Source: Cognatishimia sp. 1_MG-2023 (GTDB taxonomy: Bacteria; Pseudomonadota; Alphaproteobacteria; Rhodobacterales; Rhodobacteraceae). Taken from it: a stretch of DNA of 64,000 nucleotides. The notes under the pieces were generated by a model that saw only the letters and a program-made list of their open reading frames with translations, did not search any database and had not been told where the DNA came from. The first letter of the stretch is position 1, and the number at the start of each line of letters is the position of its first letter. Below, one piece after another: positions 1-8,996 of this stretch. The stretch is taken from NCBI RefSeq assembly GCF_030548175.1, contig NZ_JAUORX010000006.1, forward strand, positions 181,863 to 245,862. Direction: 5' to 3'. A program made the translations under genes and the position numbers.

Positions 1-202
1 TGAAGGTGACACTATCACCCACATTAATCCGCAAGATGGCAGGTTCAAAAACATTCACTGTGTTTGGATCACCGCAATCGGCATTTAGCATCAATATGCT
101 GTGCTGATCTTCTGTCGAAACAGGTGCGGGGCAAGCTAAAGCCACTGAGCCGACCCCGCTGAGGGCTGTCATGGAGAAAACGAAGTTACGACGCGTAAGC
201 AT
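1..202 (-). CDS. Pseudoazurin-like cupredoxin, N-terminal part (runs off the window)
   Basis: The visible 67 residues start with a Tat-like signal (MLTRRNFVFSMTALSG, twin arginine followed by N-F-V and a small hydrophobic stretch ending near ALACPAP). After a short linker comes the typical first strands of a pseudoazurin, with a FEPAILRINVGDSVTF pattern equal to the FEPA..I...GDTV.F block of that family. The copper ligands lie further downstream and are outside the window, so copper binding cannot be confirmed. Pseudoazurins are periplasmic electron carriers. The start codon lies 17 bases inside the upstream ABC ATPase fragment, so the two were once co-transcribed. The family call rests on the N-terminal motif only. 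Confidence 0.7.
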   Translation of the reverse strand, partial: MLTRRNFVFSMTALSGVGSVALACPAPVSTEDQHSILMLNADCGDPNTVNVFEPAILRINVGDSVTF

Positions 203-445
203 GAACCAATAAGTCCTTTCGTGGCCCTGTAGATAGTTCGACATCAACACCATAGGTGGAAGCAATCATCGGATCGCTTAAAACGTCGTAGGGTTTTCCT
301 TGTGCCAAAATGCGCCCCTGCCCGATCAAGATCAGATGATCCGCAAACCGAGCGGCCAGATTAAGGTCGTGCAGTGCAATCATGCCAATCGCGTTACGAT
401 CCTGAATTGCTGATCTGATAAGCCCGATTAATCGAAAAGCATACG
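186..445 (-). pseudogene. 3' stump of an iron/siderophore-type ABC transporter ATPase
   Basis: About 80 codons remain of an ATPase of the FecE/FhuC type. The visible part carries the H-loop region (ALHDLNLAARFADHLILI), the following GQGRILAQG turn and the usual C-terminal tail with a conserved VYG-like motif (STYGVDVEL). Walker A, the signature motif and Walker B are missing, because the reading frame is cut at about position 445 where a diverged intergenic repeat begins. A full protein would be about 255 residues. The stump cannot hydrolyse ATP. It overlaps the start of the pseudoazurin-like gene by 17 bases. An intact copy elsewhere in the genome is possible. Confidence 0.75.
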
Positions 446-672
446 GGAGCATGAAATGGGGAAATTGAGTCAGTCAATGACTGCAAAGCTCAATTTCGCC
501 TGACGTTCAACAAATGGTGTGGAACGTCACGATCCTTTGACTCAAGCGGCTACCAAAACCTCAAAAAATGCGAAAATCGCATCCTTCTATTTCGACCCAA
601 ACGTCACGCTAAATCTAAACCACTGCGTAAAACCACCATTCGCAAGCGCTGCAGAGAAAGTCAGGAAAGAGC
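446..672. repeat. Diverged intergenic repeat, copy A
   Basis: This stretch matches 59766-59990 along about 225 bases with scattered changes. Shared blocks include GGAGCATGAAATG, GGAAATTG, CTGACGTTCAACAA, a GGTGTGG.ACGTC block, CCTTTGACTC, CAAAAACCTCAA and, at the far end, GAAAGAGC. It begins exactly where the ABC ATPase reading frame breaks, which suggests insertion or recombination at its left end. No coding potential is seen. The rest of the gap, 673-790, holds nothing recognisable before the stop of the TRAP large subunit gene. Confidence 0.7.
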
Positions 673-790
673 ATGCATGACCGGGAGTCCTTACTCGAAA
701 AACGGCGGCTGTCGCCACATCTATTGCACCTAACTTATGATAACTGATGCACCGAAAATCTGATATTTGAACTCGTAACTTTTTGTCTTC

Positions 791-3442
791 CTAGAAATTC
801 AGACCCACATTCTTATGCGTGGACAGACAGCCCGCCATGAACAAGGCTTCGTCCTTCGCAAGTTTTGGTTGTTGGCGAAGTCCAATGGTGTGCTGCACGC
901 TCTCTGACAATCCTGCCAAGGGAACACTTAGCTCCTGTTGGGCCTTCAAGCGCCATTCCAATCCAGAGCTGTGATACGCCTGCGCTTCTAGTAGCAACGT
1001 TTTGGCCTTTTCTGGATCAGCTTTGCCGCCCTTTAAGGCACGTCGCGCCTTCCCGAGTAATGAACCGACTTTCTCAGCCCCAGCGATGCTACGCAATTGC
1101 TGTTCAAGTGTTTCTATCTTGGCCATGGCACTTTCAGCACTGTCGTTGGTCACCGCTAATACCAAAGGCTCAAACTCAGAAGACACATTCGCGTAGGCGT
1201 CGCCTGCCAATGCAATTGCCTGTAACGTCGCCAACGCGTCCCACGTGGTATCAACCGAGCGACGATAGCGAGCCCGTGCCATACTTTCAGCCTTCAGAAC
1301 CTTATTAAACTGCGCATGCTTATCTGCCCATTCAGACGGTATCTGTATGGCGAGTTCGGCATTCTCACGCTGCAACTCTGCAATATGCTGTTGCGCCTGA
1401 TCAATGACTGCCTCGTCACCTCGAGCACGAGCAATATCGGTTTCGGCTTGCTCTACTTCGGCATCATTAGCCCAAATGCGCCTTTGAATTCCGCGCACCT
1501 TGCTATGCAATGGTCGAAATTCAACACCGGCATCCCCGGTCGCCTGTTCAGCAAACTTAACCTCTTCGATCAAAGTGAAACTGCTTTCGACACCCATCAG
1601 TGCCGAATCCAAATCTTTTGCGACCGAGTTAGGGAGGAAGCCTAGATCCACCGCTCTCACCCCAGCAAGTGCTGCCTGAATGGAGGCCTCATCTTTAGCC
1701 AAGGCCTGATAAACGTGGTCTTCCAAACAAATTTGGAGGCGCGGGTTCCGTGGTGGTGGCGCGGTTTCAGACAGCAACGACACGCGATTGGGCAAGTAGT
1801 TCACCAATTGCGGATAGAACCCCACAATCCCCAATGCGGCCAGCTGCAGCAGGATGAACGGAATAACACCTTTATACATGTCGATGGTTTTGACCACCGC
1901 TGGGGCGACGCCACGTAGATAGAACAGGGCGAAGCCAAAAGGTGGCGTCAAGAACGACGTCTGAATGTTCAAACCAATCATGACACCCAACCAGACGGCG
2001 GTGATGTTGGCGTTAGGATCTGCCAGCAGTATCGGTGCCACGATAGGCACGACCACCACAGCAATCTCGATATAATCTAGGAAGAAGCCCAAGACGAAAA
2101 TGACCAACATCACGATGGCAAATTTCGTCCAGAACCCGCCGGGCAACCCTTCGAGGAAATGCTTAACCAGCTCTTCACCACCAAAGGCACGGAACGCTGC
2201 AGTCAACATTGCCGCCCCCAACAGGATGACAAAAACAATGGAGGTGGTTTTAGCTGTTTCCAGCATCACCTCAGACAGGGTGTTCTGGATGCGATAGGTC
2301 CGTATGCTGCTCCAGGTCAGGGAAATCAGCAACAAGACAGCCGCAACGGCACCAATCCAGATACCAGTCTGATCATTACTGGATTGAATGTTTTTGACAT
2401 TCATATCGTAGTTAAGCAGTGCATATGCAGCCAAACCGATAGAGATCAGCGCCAAAATGGCTGGGTGATAAGCGTTCTTACCGCCCTCTTTCAGTCGATA
2501 GCCAGCCATGATGATCGCACCCGCGGCACCGATAGCGCCGGCTTGGTTCACCGTAGCGACGCCACCAATAATCGATCCGAGAACAAGAAAGATCAGCGCC
2601 AAAGGTGACACCAATGTCAGACATAATTTAGCGATGTAACGGCCAGTGACCTTAGCATCAAAGGCAACGGTTGGCGCAGCGGCTGGGTTAATCAGCGCAC
2701 GCACCAGAATATAGCCCATGTACAAGCCTACCAGCAGCAAGCCGGGAATAAAGGCACCCAAAAACATTTCGCCCGCGCTGGTCGATGTCACGTCAAAGGC
2801 TGACGGCATGGACAATTCGCCAGTGGTTGCTTTGTGCAATGCTTTGCGCGCGCTTGAGGCCTGATCTGTTGCGCTAGACAACTGATCGGCCAGAATAATC
2901 AGAACAATCGAAGGTGGGATGATCTGCCCCAACGTGCCAGAGGCTGCGATGGTCCCTGTCGACAATGGGACGGAATATTTGTTGCGCAGCATAGCGGGCA
3001 AAGAAATCATACCCATCGCCACGACAGTTGCGCCCAAAATCCCAGTTGTTGCGGCGAGCAGTGCGCCCACAAACACCACCGAGATGCCCAATCCACCAGG
3101 CACCGGACCAAACAACTGCGCCATCGCTACAAGCAGGTCTTCGGCGATCTTTGAGCGTTGCAGCATAATGCCCATGAAGATGAACAGCGGGATCGCTATC
3201 AGCGTGTCTCGTTCGACTTCCCAATATATGCCCCGCAGATTTGTCACCCCTGCGGTTAACCATTGCGACAAGCCGCCTGAATGGAAATAGGCATCCATAT
3301 CGCCCGCAAACAAAGCACCGCTCGCGGTGGCCAAGACGATTGTCAGAATGGCAGAGCCGGGCAAAGCAAAGGCCACAGGATAGCCCGAAGCCAAGGCTCC
3401 GGCCATCAGGATCAACAAAAGCGCAAGAAAGAAAAGTTCCAT
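791..3442 (-). CDS. TRAP transporter large permease (DctM) with long hydrophilic C-terminal extension
   Basis: This 883-residue protein is the ion-coupled membrane channel subunit of a tripartite ATP-independent transporter. Residues 1 to about 553 are a DctM core rich in membrane helices, with typical motifs such as IPLFIFMGIMLQRS, GAATTGILGATVVAMG-like and GQIIPPSIVLIILAD. The core is itself enlarged by loops, as in the mannitol/chloroaromatic-type DctM group. The last roughly 330 residues are charged, without membrane helices, and are likely helical/coiled coil around 655-725. Typical DctM proteins are about 430 residues. Start ATG at 3442 directly follows the DctQ gene (10-base gap), and DctP is upstream, so this is one P-Q-M operon. 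The substrate is best inferred from the DctP protein (2-oxoacid type). Confidence 0.88.
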   Translation of the reverse strand: MELFFLALLLILMAGALASGYPVAFALPGSAILTIVLATASGALFAGDMDAYFHSGGLSQWLTAGVTNLRGIYWEVERDTLIAIPLFIFMGIMLQRSKIAEDLLVAMAQLFGPVPGGLGISVVFVGALLAATTGILGATVVAMGMISLPAMLRNKYSVPLSTGTIAASGTLGQIIPPSIVLIILADQLSSATDQASSARKALHKATTGELSMPSAFDVTSTSAGEMFLGAFIPGLLLVGLYMGYILVRALINPAAAPTVAFDAKVTGRYIAKLCLTLVSPLALIFLVLGSIIGGVATVNQAGAIGAAGAIIMAGYRLKEGGKNAYHPAILALISIGLAAYALLNYDMNVKNIQSSNDQTGIWIGAVAAVLLLISLTWSSIRTYRIQNTLSEVMLETAKTTSIVFVILLGAAMLTAAFRAFGGEELVKHFLEGLPGGFWTKFAIVMLVIFVLGFFLDYIEIAVVVVPIVAPILLADPNANITAVWLGVMIGLNIQTSFLTPPFGFALFYLRGVAPAVVKTIDMYKGVIPFILLQLAALGIVGFYPQLVNYLPNRVSLLSETAPPPRNPRLQICLEDHVYQALAKDEASIQAALAGVRAVDLGFLPNSVAKDLDSALMGVESSFTLIEEVKFAEQATGDAGVEFRPLHSKVRGIQRRIWANDAEVEQAETDIARARGDEAVIDQAQQHIAELQRENAELAIQIPSEWADKHAQFNKVLKAESMARARYRRSVDTTWDALATLQAIALAGDAYANVSSEFEPLVLAVTNDSAESAMAKIETLEQQLRSIAGAEKVGSLLGKARRALKGGKADPEKAKTLLLEAQAYHSSGLEWRLKAQQELSVPLAGLSESVQHTIGLRQQPKLAKDEALFMAGCLSTHKNVGLNF

Positions 3443-3452
3443 TGGGATCGCC

Positions 3453-4463
3453 TTAATGTGCTGCAGGCGCGGTTTCCCGCTTGCCGGGGTCGCCGCGATA
3501 ATCGGCGTAAGCTTCGAACAGGTAGCTTACGAATTGGATCAACATGGTGATCGCAAACACCGCCAAAAACGCGGCCATCTGATATTTGATGAAAAGACCG
3601 GACGACCCAGTCTGCGAAATCTCGAAATTGGTCACAGGGCTATTAATGATTGCACGGGCATGTCCAAAACCGATCACGATGATGGTCCAGCATGTGGCGA
3701 TGCCAAGCAGGACCGTACCAATCCCGTTGACTGCGCCCTTTTTGCGGTCCTTAAGCCCGGCGTACAAAACGTCGACGCGCACGTGGGCGTCAGCAAACAA
3801 TGTATGAGCCGATGCAAATAGGAACAAAGCCGCATACCAATAGCGCACTAGGTCACCCATCAGCGCCTGCTCATAAGAGAACAAAAAGCGGGAAATCACG
3901 ATCACCAGTTCGGCCAGAACGATCATAAAGGCAAGCCAAGTAAAGCCCAGACCGCGCGTAAACGCGGCCAGTATGAAACCGAATAAGACCAAGGGAACAT
4001 GGATGAATTGCCCAACAAAATGTGAGCGCGCAAAATTCTTGGCTAGAGTTTCACCTGTGAACTGTACCAGTAGATTTTCGACCCGCATAAAAGCAATTAC
4101 CGTGTCAAAAAGACCTACGAAAAGCACCGCGAAAAAGCATCCGCGGATAATGTAGACATTGGCTCTGTTGATCCGTTCTGCATCCTCGCGCAGTCCAAGC
4201 GCTGGATCGCGAAAGACGTAAATAACCGACAAGATGATAGCCATGCCCATCAGGACCCAAAATGGGTAGGATTTCGCGAGGCCAGAACCAAGCTCTAGTG
4301 GTCCGGAAAAATCCGCAGACACAACCAAAACGTTGTTCAACAACAGCGCGACAAGGACCGCCAGATTGATCCAACCAAATGCACGCATAAGGGAAACACC
4401 CCTATTCATCGATGGTGGTGTCGGTGTGTGAGCTTCTTGAGAGACCGAGGCAATCGTCATCAT
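3453..4463 (-). CDS. TRAP transporter small permease (DctQ), enlarged form
   Basis: At 336 residues this is about twice the usual DctQ length. It has around seven hydrophobic segments instead of four. The DctQ-like part is the C-terminal half (from about residue 170), with the typical WYAALFLFASAHTLFADAHVRVDVLY block that equals the R/HVRVD motif of DctQ. The N-terminal half adds further membrane helices. Enlarged DctQ proteins of this kind accompany the long DctM type found next door. The start at 4463 has an AAGGA ribosome site 6-7 bases upstream; a second ATG follows immediately. It lies between the DctP gene (75-base gap with a hairpin) and DctM. Confidence 0.85.
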   Translation of the reverse strand: MMTIASVSQEAHTPTPPSMNRGVSLMRAFGWINLAVLVALLLNNVLVVSADFSGPLELGSGLAKSYPFWVLMGMAIILSVIYVFRDPALGLREDAERINRANVYIIRGCFFAVLFVGLFDTVIAFMRVENLLVQFTGETLAKNFARSHFVGQFIHVPLVLFGFILAAFTRGLGFTWLAFMIVLAELVIVISRFLFSYEQALMGDLVRYWYAALFLFASAHTLFADAHVRVDVLYAGLKDRKKGAVNGIGTVLLGIATCWTIIVIGFGHARAIINSPVTNFEISQTGSSGLFIKYQMAAFLAVFAITMLIQFVSYLFEAYADYRGDPGKRETAPAAH

Positions 4464-4486
4464 GCTTTCCTTGGGATACTTAAACG

Positions 4487-4519
4487 CGAATGAAACCGAG
4501 GCGAGCCCGGTTTCATTCG
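4487..4519 (-). terminator. Intercistronic hairpin between dctP and dctQ genes
   Basis: A perfect 12-bp inverted repeat, CGAATGAAACCG with CGGTTTCATTCG, with a 9-base loop lies between the stop of the binding-protein gene and the start of DctQ. No long T run follows, so it is more likely a partial terminator or an mRNA 3'-end stabiliser that keeps the binding protein more abundant than the membrane subunits. Confidence 0.6.
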
Positions 4520-4537
4520 TTTTACAAGGTCTTTGGA

Positions 4538-5626
4538 TTATCCGAGATCGAACACACGGTTACGTTGACGTGAGAACGCAACTTCAGCGCTTGCGCGATA
4601 ACCGCCAATTTCGCGCATTGCATCCATATATGCGTCGCCGATTTTAGCCGCCATCGCTGAATGGTCGCGAGTTTCTTCGTGAACTTCGATCGCCGCTTCG
4701 CCGAATACGTCCCAAACGTCTTCGTTAAAATTGCGCAGCTCAACGCCGTGCTCGTTTACCAACCGTGCCAAGTATTCGCCGTTTTTCGCAGCAACTTCTT
4801 GTGCACCTAGGGCATTTTCTTCCTGACAAGCCGCGCTAATAATCGCCTGTTCCCAATCGCTCAGGTTTTCCCACCAAGTCTTATTCAGACCAAATGCGTT
4901 ACCGCCGCCCGGCTCGTGCATGCCAGTGACATAGTAGTACTTGGCCGCTTCATAAAGCTTCAGGAAGTAGTCGTTGTAAGGCCCAACATATTCTGTCGCA
5001 TCGATCGCGCCAGACACCAAGTTTTCATAAATCTGACCACCTGGCAAAGATACTGTGGATACGCCCAATTTGGACATAACGTTGCCGCCAAGACCCGGAA
5101 TACGCATCTTAAGGCCGCGCAGATCTTCGGGTGAGTTGATTTCTTTGTTAAACCAACCGCCGGACTGTGTACCAGTCGAACCACATGGCAATTTTTTCAG
5201 ACCAAAGTCAGCAGAAAGCTCGTCCCAAAGGGCTTGGCCGCCACCGTAATTGATCCATGCATTCCACTCTGGAGAGGTCATGCCGAAAGGAACGCCAGTA
5301 AAATAGGCGAAGCCCGCATGTTTGCCGGTAAAGAAGTAGTCGGCACTAATGTAGGCTTGCGAGTTGCCGCCAGCAACATCGTCAAATACGTCGAACGCAC
5401 CTACGCGCTCGCCAGCAGCAAAATATTCTGCGCGAATACGGCCTTCGGACAACTGATTGATACGCTCAACAAGGCGCTGTGCCGAAATACCTAGACCCGG
5501 AAAATCCCGCCCCCAAGTTGATACGATGGTCATTTCACGCACAGATTGAGCAATGGCAGGTGCGGCGAGTGTTGTTGCACCTGCAGTGGCCAGTCCGGCC
5601 GTACTCAGGAATTTACGTCGATCCAT
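4538..5626 (-). CDS. TRAP transporter substrate-binding protein (DctP), TakP-like
   Basis: This 362-residue periplasmic protein starts with a Tat signal (MDRRKFLSTAGLATAGATTL, then APAIAQ). I chose the ATG at 5626 because it follows a GGGAGA ribosome site and gives a correct signal peptide; the longer frame to 5704 does not. The mature part is a DctP family protein. The blocks GLKMRIPGLGGNVMSKLG, PGGQIYENLVSGAIDATEYVGPYND and AAKYYYVTG closely follow TakP-type receptors, which bind 2-oxoacids such as pyruvate. The conserved arginine of the family lies in the KMRIPG segment. Substrate assignment to monocarboxylates or 2-oxoacids is an inference from this similarity. Confidence 0.85.
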   Translation of the reverse strand: MDRRKFLSTAGLATAGATTLAAPAIAQSVREMTIVSTWGRDFPGLGISAQRLVERINQLSEGRIRAEYFAAGERVGAFDVFDDVAGGNSQAYISADYFFTGKHAGFAYFTGVPFGMTSPEWNAWINYGGGQALWDELSADFGLKKLPCGSTGTQSGGWFNKEINSPEDLRGLKMRIPGLGGNVMSKLGVSTVSLPGGQIYENLVSGAIDATEYVGPYNDYFLKLYEAAKYYYVTGMHEPGGGNAFGLNKTWWENLSDWEQAIISAACQEENALGAQEVAAKNGEYLARLVNEHGVELRNFNEDVWDVFGEAAIEVHEETRDHSAMAAKIGDAYMDAMREIGGYRASAEVAFSRQRNRVFDLG

Positions 5627-6021
5627 TTTTGTCTCCCAGTGTTGGTGTAGTACAGATTGTATCTGTATTCGTTCTCCAGCCGATAATATTGAAACCAGTC
5701 CCATCGGCCCGAGCTAGGGCCCATCTAGAAAGAGGTGTCGCGGATCGTCAAAAAGCCAAAGGCTATGGCAGGTATAGCCAAGCGAGAGGCTATCGAAATT
5801 TAACATCTGGCAAATGAAGCGGATTATTCGAATTGGTCTTTAGATTTAGGCATTTAGGGCATCCAGAAACCAAGTTTAGCGAACCGTAACAATGGATGCG
5901 CCCAGCGAGGCTGAGTGTAAACCAGTAATTCAGGGTGATTTTTTGACTTAAAATTGAGCATATACTTCGAGCAATGTTGAGGCGTCCCGGACGCTCTGCA
6001 ACATCACTCGTGTGTGCAGCG
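5627..6021. other. Intergenic region upstream of the TRAP operon
   Basis: This stretch of 395 bases holds no convincing gene. It should contain the promoter of the TRAP operon on the minus strand, but no clear -35/-10 pair was recognised. A weak stem (TGTTG...CAACA enclosing GCGTC...GACGC) at 5975-6003 lies just past the RidA stop and could end that transcript; there is no T run. Confidence 0.4.
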
Positions 6022-6366
6022 TTAAATTGCAGCTGTCACGATAAATTCGACAAGATAATCTGGAGTAGCCAGCTTCGCCTCACCGCAAGCACGTGCTGCC
6101 GGAGCCGCCGGGTCGATCCAAGCATCGTAGACACTATTCATAGCCGCGAAATCTTCCATATCCGCCAACCAGATCACAACTTGCAGAAGCTGCGATTTGC
6201 TGGATCCGACTTCTGCCAACAATTTGTCGACCGCATCAAGGCAGTCTTGTGTCTGGGTTTTGATGTCAGCACCTGCCGTGCCAACTTGTCCCGCCAAATA
6301 AGCTGTGTTGCCGTGGACAACCGCTTGACTCATACGAGGGCCAACGCCGATGTGTTTGATAGTCAT
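6022..6366 (-). CDS. RidA/YjgF family deaminase-like protein
   Basis: This 114-residue protein belongs to the RidA family of small trimeric enzymes that hydrolyse reactive enamines/imines produced by pyridoxal-phosphate enzymes and amino-acid oxidation. Motifs seen are AYLAGQVGT in the N-terminal sheet, QTQDCLDAVDKLLAEVG in the long helix and PAARACGEAKLATPDYLVEF at the end, where the arginine corresponds to the substrate carboxylate-binding arginine of RidA. It follows a second RidA gene on the same strand after 158 bases, and lies downstream of the peptide ABC operon. Its length is slightly short of the usual 125-130 residues. Confidence 0.85.
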   Translation of the reverse strand: MTIKHIGVGPRMSQAVVHGNTAYLAGQVGTAGADIKTQTQDCLDAVDKLLAEVGSSKSQLLQVVIWLADMEDFAAMNSVYDAWIDPAAPAARACGEAKLATPDYLVEFIVTAAI

Positions 6367-6524
6367 AAAACTCTCCTAGTCGTTCTAACTACTGTTGGAT
6401 ACTTAACCCGGCACCAAAAGGCGATCAGAACAGCTGTTTTCGAGCATAGGCTAGCGCTATGATTGACAGACAGTTTTGTTCGTATTGACGGGCAACTTTG
6501 ATGCGCTGTCGCGATTTTCCTATT

Positions 6525-6914
6525 TCAGACCTCAGCGATGCAATCGATTTCCACGTCGAAAGGCAGCGGCCAAGCATCAACAGCGATGAACGAGCGAACA
6601 GGATATGGAGCACTGAAATAGCGTTCATAGACCTCGTTAACCGGCCCAAAATGCGCGGTATCGGTCACATAGATTGTAACCTTAACCACCTTCTCCATGC
6701 TTGACCCCGCGCCTTCAAGCGCTTGTTTCATGATTTGCAAGACGGCCTCAGTTTGCTCACGTAGGTCGCCTTGGACGATTTCAAGGCGCTCAAGATCTAA
6801 CGGAGGAATCCCGCAACTGTACAATTGCCCGCCACTGCGTACGAGCAAAGACGTTGGTGTTTTTAAAGTTGCGAGTGCGGCATTCAATGCGGGCAGATCA
6901 ACAACGTCTTTCAT
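6525..6914 (-). CDS. RidA family protein, paralogue of the gene at 33939-34328
   Basis: This 129-residue RidA family protein has the blocks LYSCGIPPLD, DLREQTEAVLQIMKQALEGAG and VTDTAHFGPVNEVYERYF, and PVRSFIAVDAWPLPFDVEID at the C-terminus with the conserved P-x-R-S arginine. It is about three quarters identical (roughly 97 of 129 positions by eye) to the RidA encoded at the end of the aap operon, much closer than to its direct neighbour. It sits 160 bases downstream of the peptide ABC ATPase gene, likely transcribed with or just after it. Removal of reactive imines from amino-acid catabolism is the likely role. Confidence 0.85.
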   Translation of the reverse strand: MKDVVDLPALNAALATLKTPTSLLVRSGGQLYSCGIPPLDLERLEIVQGDLREQTEAVLQIMKQALEGAGSSMEKVVKVTIYVTDTAHFGPVNEVYERYFSAPYPVRSFIAVDAWPLPFDVEIDCIAEV

Positions 6915-7074
6915 GATTTTTCCTTAACGATAAATTCTGGTTCTGCATTCGATAGTCATTTTGGTGACCTACACCGTGGCGTAGATCAGCCCTGTCACCA
7001 ATTTATCGCAAACGAAGGTCAACGATTGAGACAAGTGTCTTAATTTGAAAGAGATCGTCGCCAAACGACGGACC

Positions 7075-8016
7075 TCAGGCTTGATCGCATCGCACCAGAC
7101 TGCCCGCCGTGCTGCGCAAATCTTGTGATGTTGTCAGACAGCTATCTTGAACGACCAGACACCGGGGAGCGAACAAGCAGCCTCGATGCACCGCAAACGG
7201 ATCAGCGGCGGCAGTTCCGAGCAGTTGTTTTGGCAATCCTATGTTGGGATCTGGAAAAAGCGATGCTGCCAGCAAAGCGCGTGTATAGGGATGTTGGGCT
7301 GACGCGAATAATACGCTTGTCGGCGCTTCTTCAACCTTTTGACCTAGATACATGACGGCAACGCGATCGGCCAAATGTTCAACAACTCCAAGGTCATGGC
7401 TAACAAACACCATGGTCAGCCCCAGCTCTTTCTTAAGCTTCAGCAGAAGATTGATGACCTGCGCCTGGACCGACACATCTAGCGCCGAGGTCGGCTCATC
7501 ACAGATTAAAACCCTAGGCTTCAATATCAAAGCGCGTGCAATGGCTGCTCGTTGACGTTGCCCACCAGAAAGTTCTGCCGGATATGCGTCGGCCAAGCGG
7601 GTAGGAAGCCCAACGAGATCAAGCATATGCTTGACTTCGCTGGCTACATTTTCACCGCCATGCAAGCGCAATGGTTGGGCGATTAAGCTATGGATGCGTT
7701 TGACCGGATTCAGCGATGCATTCGGGTTTTGAAATACCGGCTGGATAAGCTTCACCCGATCTGCCACCGGCATTGCGCCGATTTTTTGACCGGCAATTTC
7801 GACGTCGCCAACATCAGGGCGCAGCAAGCCCAACATAATACTGACTGCAGTGCTTTTCCCACACCCGGACTCACCGACCAATCCAAGGGTTTCACCCTCG
7901 GCCACATCAAGCGACAGGTCATTAACCGCCACTAACTCTTCGGTCGGAGCAAAGACCCCGCGGCGAAGGCGATACGCCTTTCTGATACCAGACAAACGGA
8001 TCATAGGGGCATTCAT
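7075..8016 (-). CDS. Dipeptide/oligopeptide ABC transporter ATPase (DppF/OppF type)
   Basis: This 313-residue ATPase energises peptide import. It shows Walker A (GESGCGKST), the signature [17 protein letters not shown], Walker B (VLICDEPTSALD) and the H-loop (VFVSHDLGVVEHLAD). The oligopeptide C-terminal region has the HPYTRALLAAS motif and a GCLFAPRC-type cysteine segment. The start at 8016 overlaps the stop of the preceding ATPase as ATGA, which indicates translational coupling; the frame stays open upstream but lacks a better start. It is the last gene of the five-gene transporter. The ligand may be a peptide or another compound handled by the family; the sequence does not decide. Confidence 0.9.
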   Translation of the reverse strand: MNAPMIRLSGIRKAYRLRRGVFAPTEELVAVNDLSLDVAEGETLGLVGESGCGKSTAVSIMLGLLRPDVGDVEIAGQKIGAMPVADRVKLIQPVFQNPNASLNPVKRIHSLIAQPLRLHGGENVASEVKHMLDLVGLPTRLADAYPAELSGGQRQRAAIARALILKPRVLICDEPTSALDVSVQAQVINLLLKLKKELGLTMVFVSHDLGVVEHLADRVAVMYLGQKVEEAPTSVLFASAQHPYTRALLAASLFPDPNIGLPKQLLGTAAADPFAVHRGCLFAPRCLVVQDSCLTTSQDLRSTAGSLVRCDQA

Positions 8017-8996
8017 GTTTCTGCCTCCGCAGCTTTTACACATTCAACAAAGCGGCCTGTACCAGGGTAATATTGCGGTACAGGATCGTCGGCACATCGT
8101 GAAAGCGAATGCGCGCAACGGTCACGAAATGCACAGCCATTCATTGTGCCAATCAATCCTGGAACACGACCTGGGATCGCCGGCAATTCACAGCCACGTG
8201 GTGTGACACCCGGCACGGGGATCGCTGCCAGCAACCCTTTTGTATAAGGATGCATGGGGGTAGCGAATAAATCAGACGCCGAGGCACACTCTGCTATCCG
8301 CCCAGCGTACATGACGGCAACTTCCGTAGCGATAGCTGCGACAACACCTAGATCGTGGGTGATGAGCAAAATCGACAAACCAAGGTCTGATTGAAGCTCT
8401 CCGAGTAACTGAAGGATCTGAGCTTGAATAGTCACATCAAGAGCCGTTGTGGGCTCATCGGCGATCAACAGACGTGGGCGCCCCATCAGCGCCGAGGCGA
8501 TCATGATACGCTGACGTTGCCCGCCTGAAAAGCCATGTGGGTATTGGGTCAACCGCGCTGCCGGATTAGAAATGCCAACGCGATCCAGCAACTCGATTGC
8601 CCGTGCATCAGCCTCTTTCCGGCTTAAGCCCTCGGAACGCATAACGCCTTCGGTCAGCTGCCGCCCAATTGTAAGGGTTGGGTTCAGTGCGCTAGTTGGA
8701 TCCTGAAAGATCATCGCTACATCCCGGCCCCGCATTTTGGCCAGTTTGGCTTCCGTTTTTTTGGACAAATCCTGTCCCACCATTTCAAACCGATCTGACG
8801 TGACTTGTGCATAGCGCGGTAGCAATCCCATGATTGACATCGCCGTCAGCGATTTACCGCATCCAGATTCACCAACTAAGCAAAGGGTTTGTCCGCGTTT
8901 GATTTGCAGGTCGACGCCACGAACAGCATTCAATACCCCGCGATCAGTGGGCAGCGATACCCGCAAGCTTTGAATATCCAGTATAGTTTCAATCAT
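8013..8996 (-). CDS. Dipeptide/oligopeptide ABC transporter ATPase (DppD/OppD type)
   Basis: This 327-residue ATPase partners the DppF-type protein. Motifs are Walker A (GESGCGKSLTAMSIMGLL), the Q-loop (MIFQDPTSALNP), signature FSGGQRQRIMIASALM, Walker B (LLIADEPTTALD) and the C-terminal oligopeptide module with HPYTKGLLAAIP and a cysteine-containing GCAFRDRCAHSLSRC segment, which in OppD-type proteins can hold an iron-sulfur cluster. It overlaps the upstream permease stop (8993) and the downstream ATPase start (8016) by 4 bases each, so the three genes are translationally coupled. Confidence 0.9.
   Translation of the reverse strand: MIETILDIQSLRVSLPTDRGVLNAVRGVDLQIKRGQTLCLVGESGCGKSLTAMSIMGLLPRYAQVTSDRFEMVGQDLSKKTEAKLAKMRGRDVAMIFQDPTSALNPTLTIGRQLTEGVMRSEGLSRKEADARAIELLDRVGISNPAARLTQYPHGFSGGQRQRIMIASALMGRPRLLIADEPTTALDVTIQAQILQLLGELQSDLGLSILLITHDLGVVAAIATEVAVMYAGRIAECASASDLFATPMHPYTKGLLAAIPVPGVTPRGCELPAIPGRVPGLIGTMNGCAFRDRCAHSLSRCADDPVPQYYPGTGRFVECVKAAEAET

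Noticed and set aside
2159..2608. A 149-codon plus-strand frame opposite the TRAP large subunit
   Set aside because: It is a shadow of a clearly real gene on the other strand.
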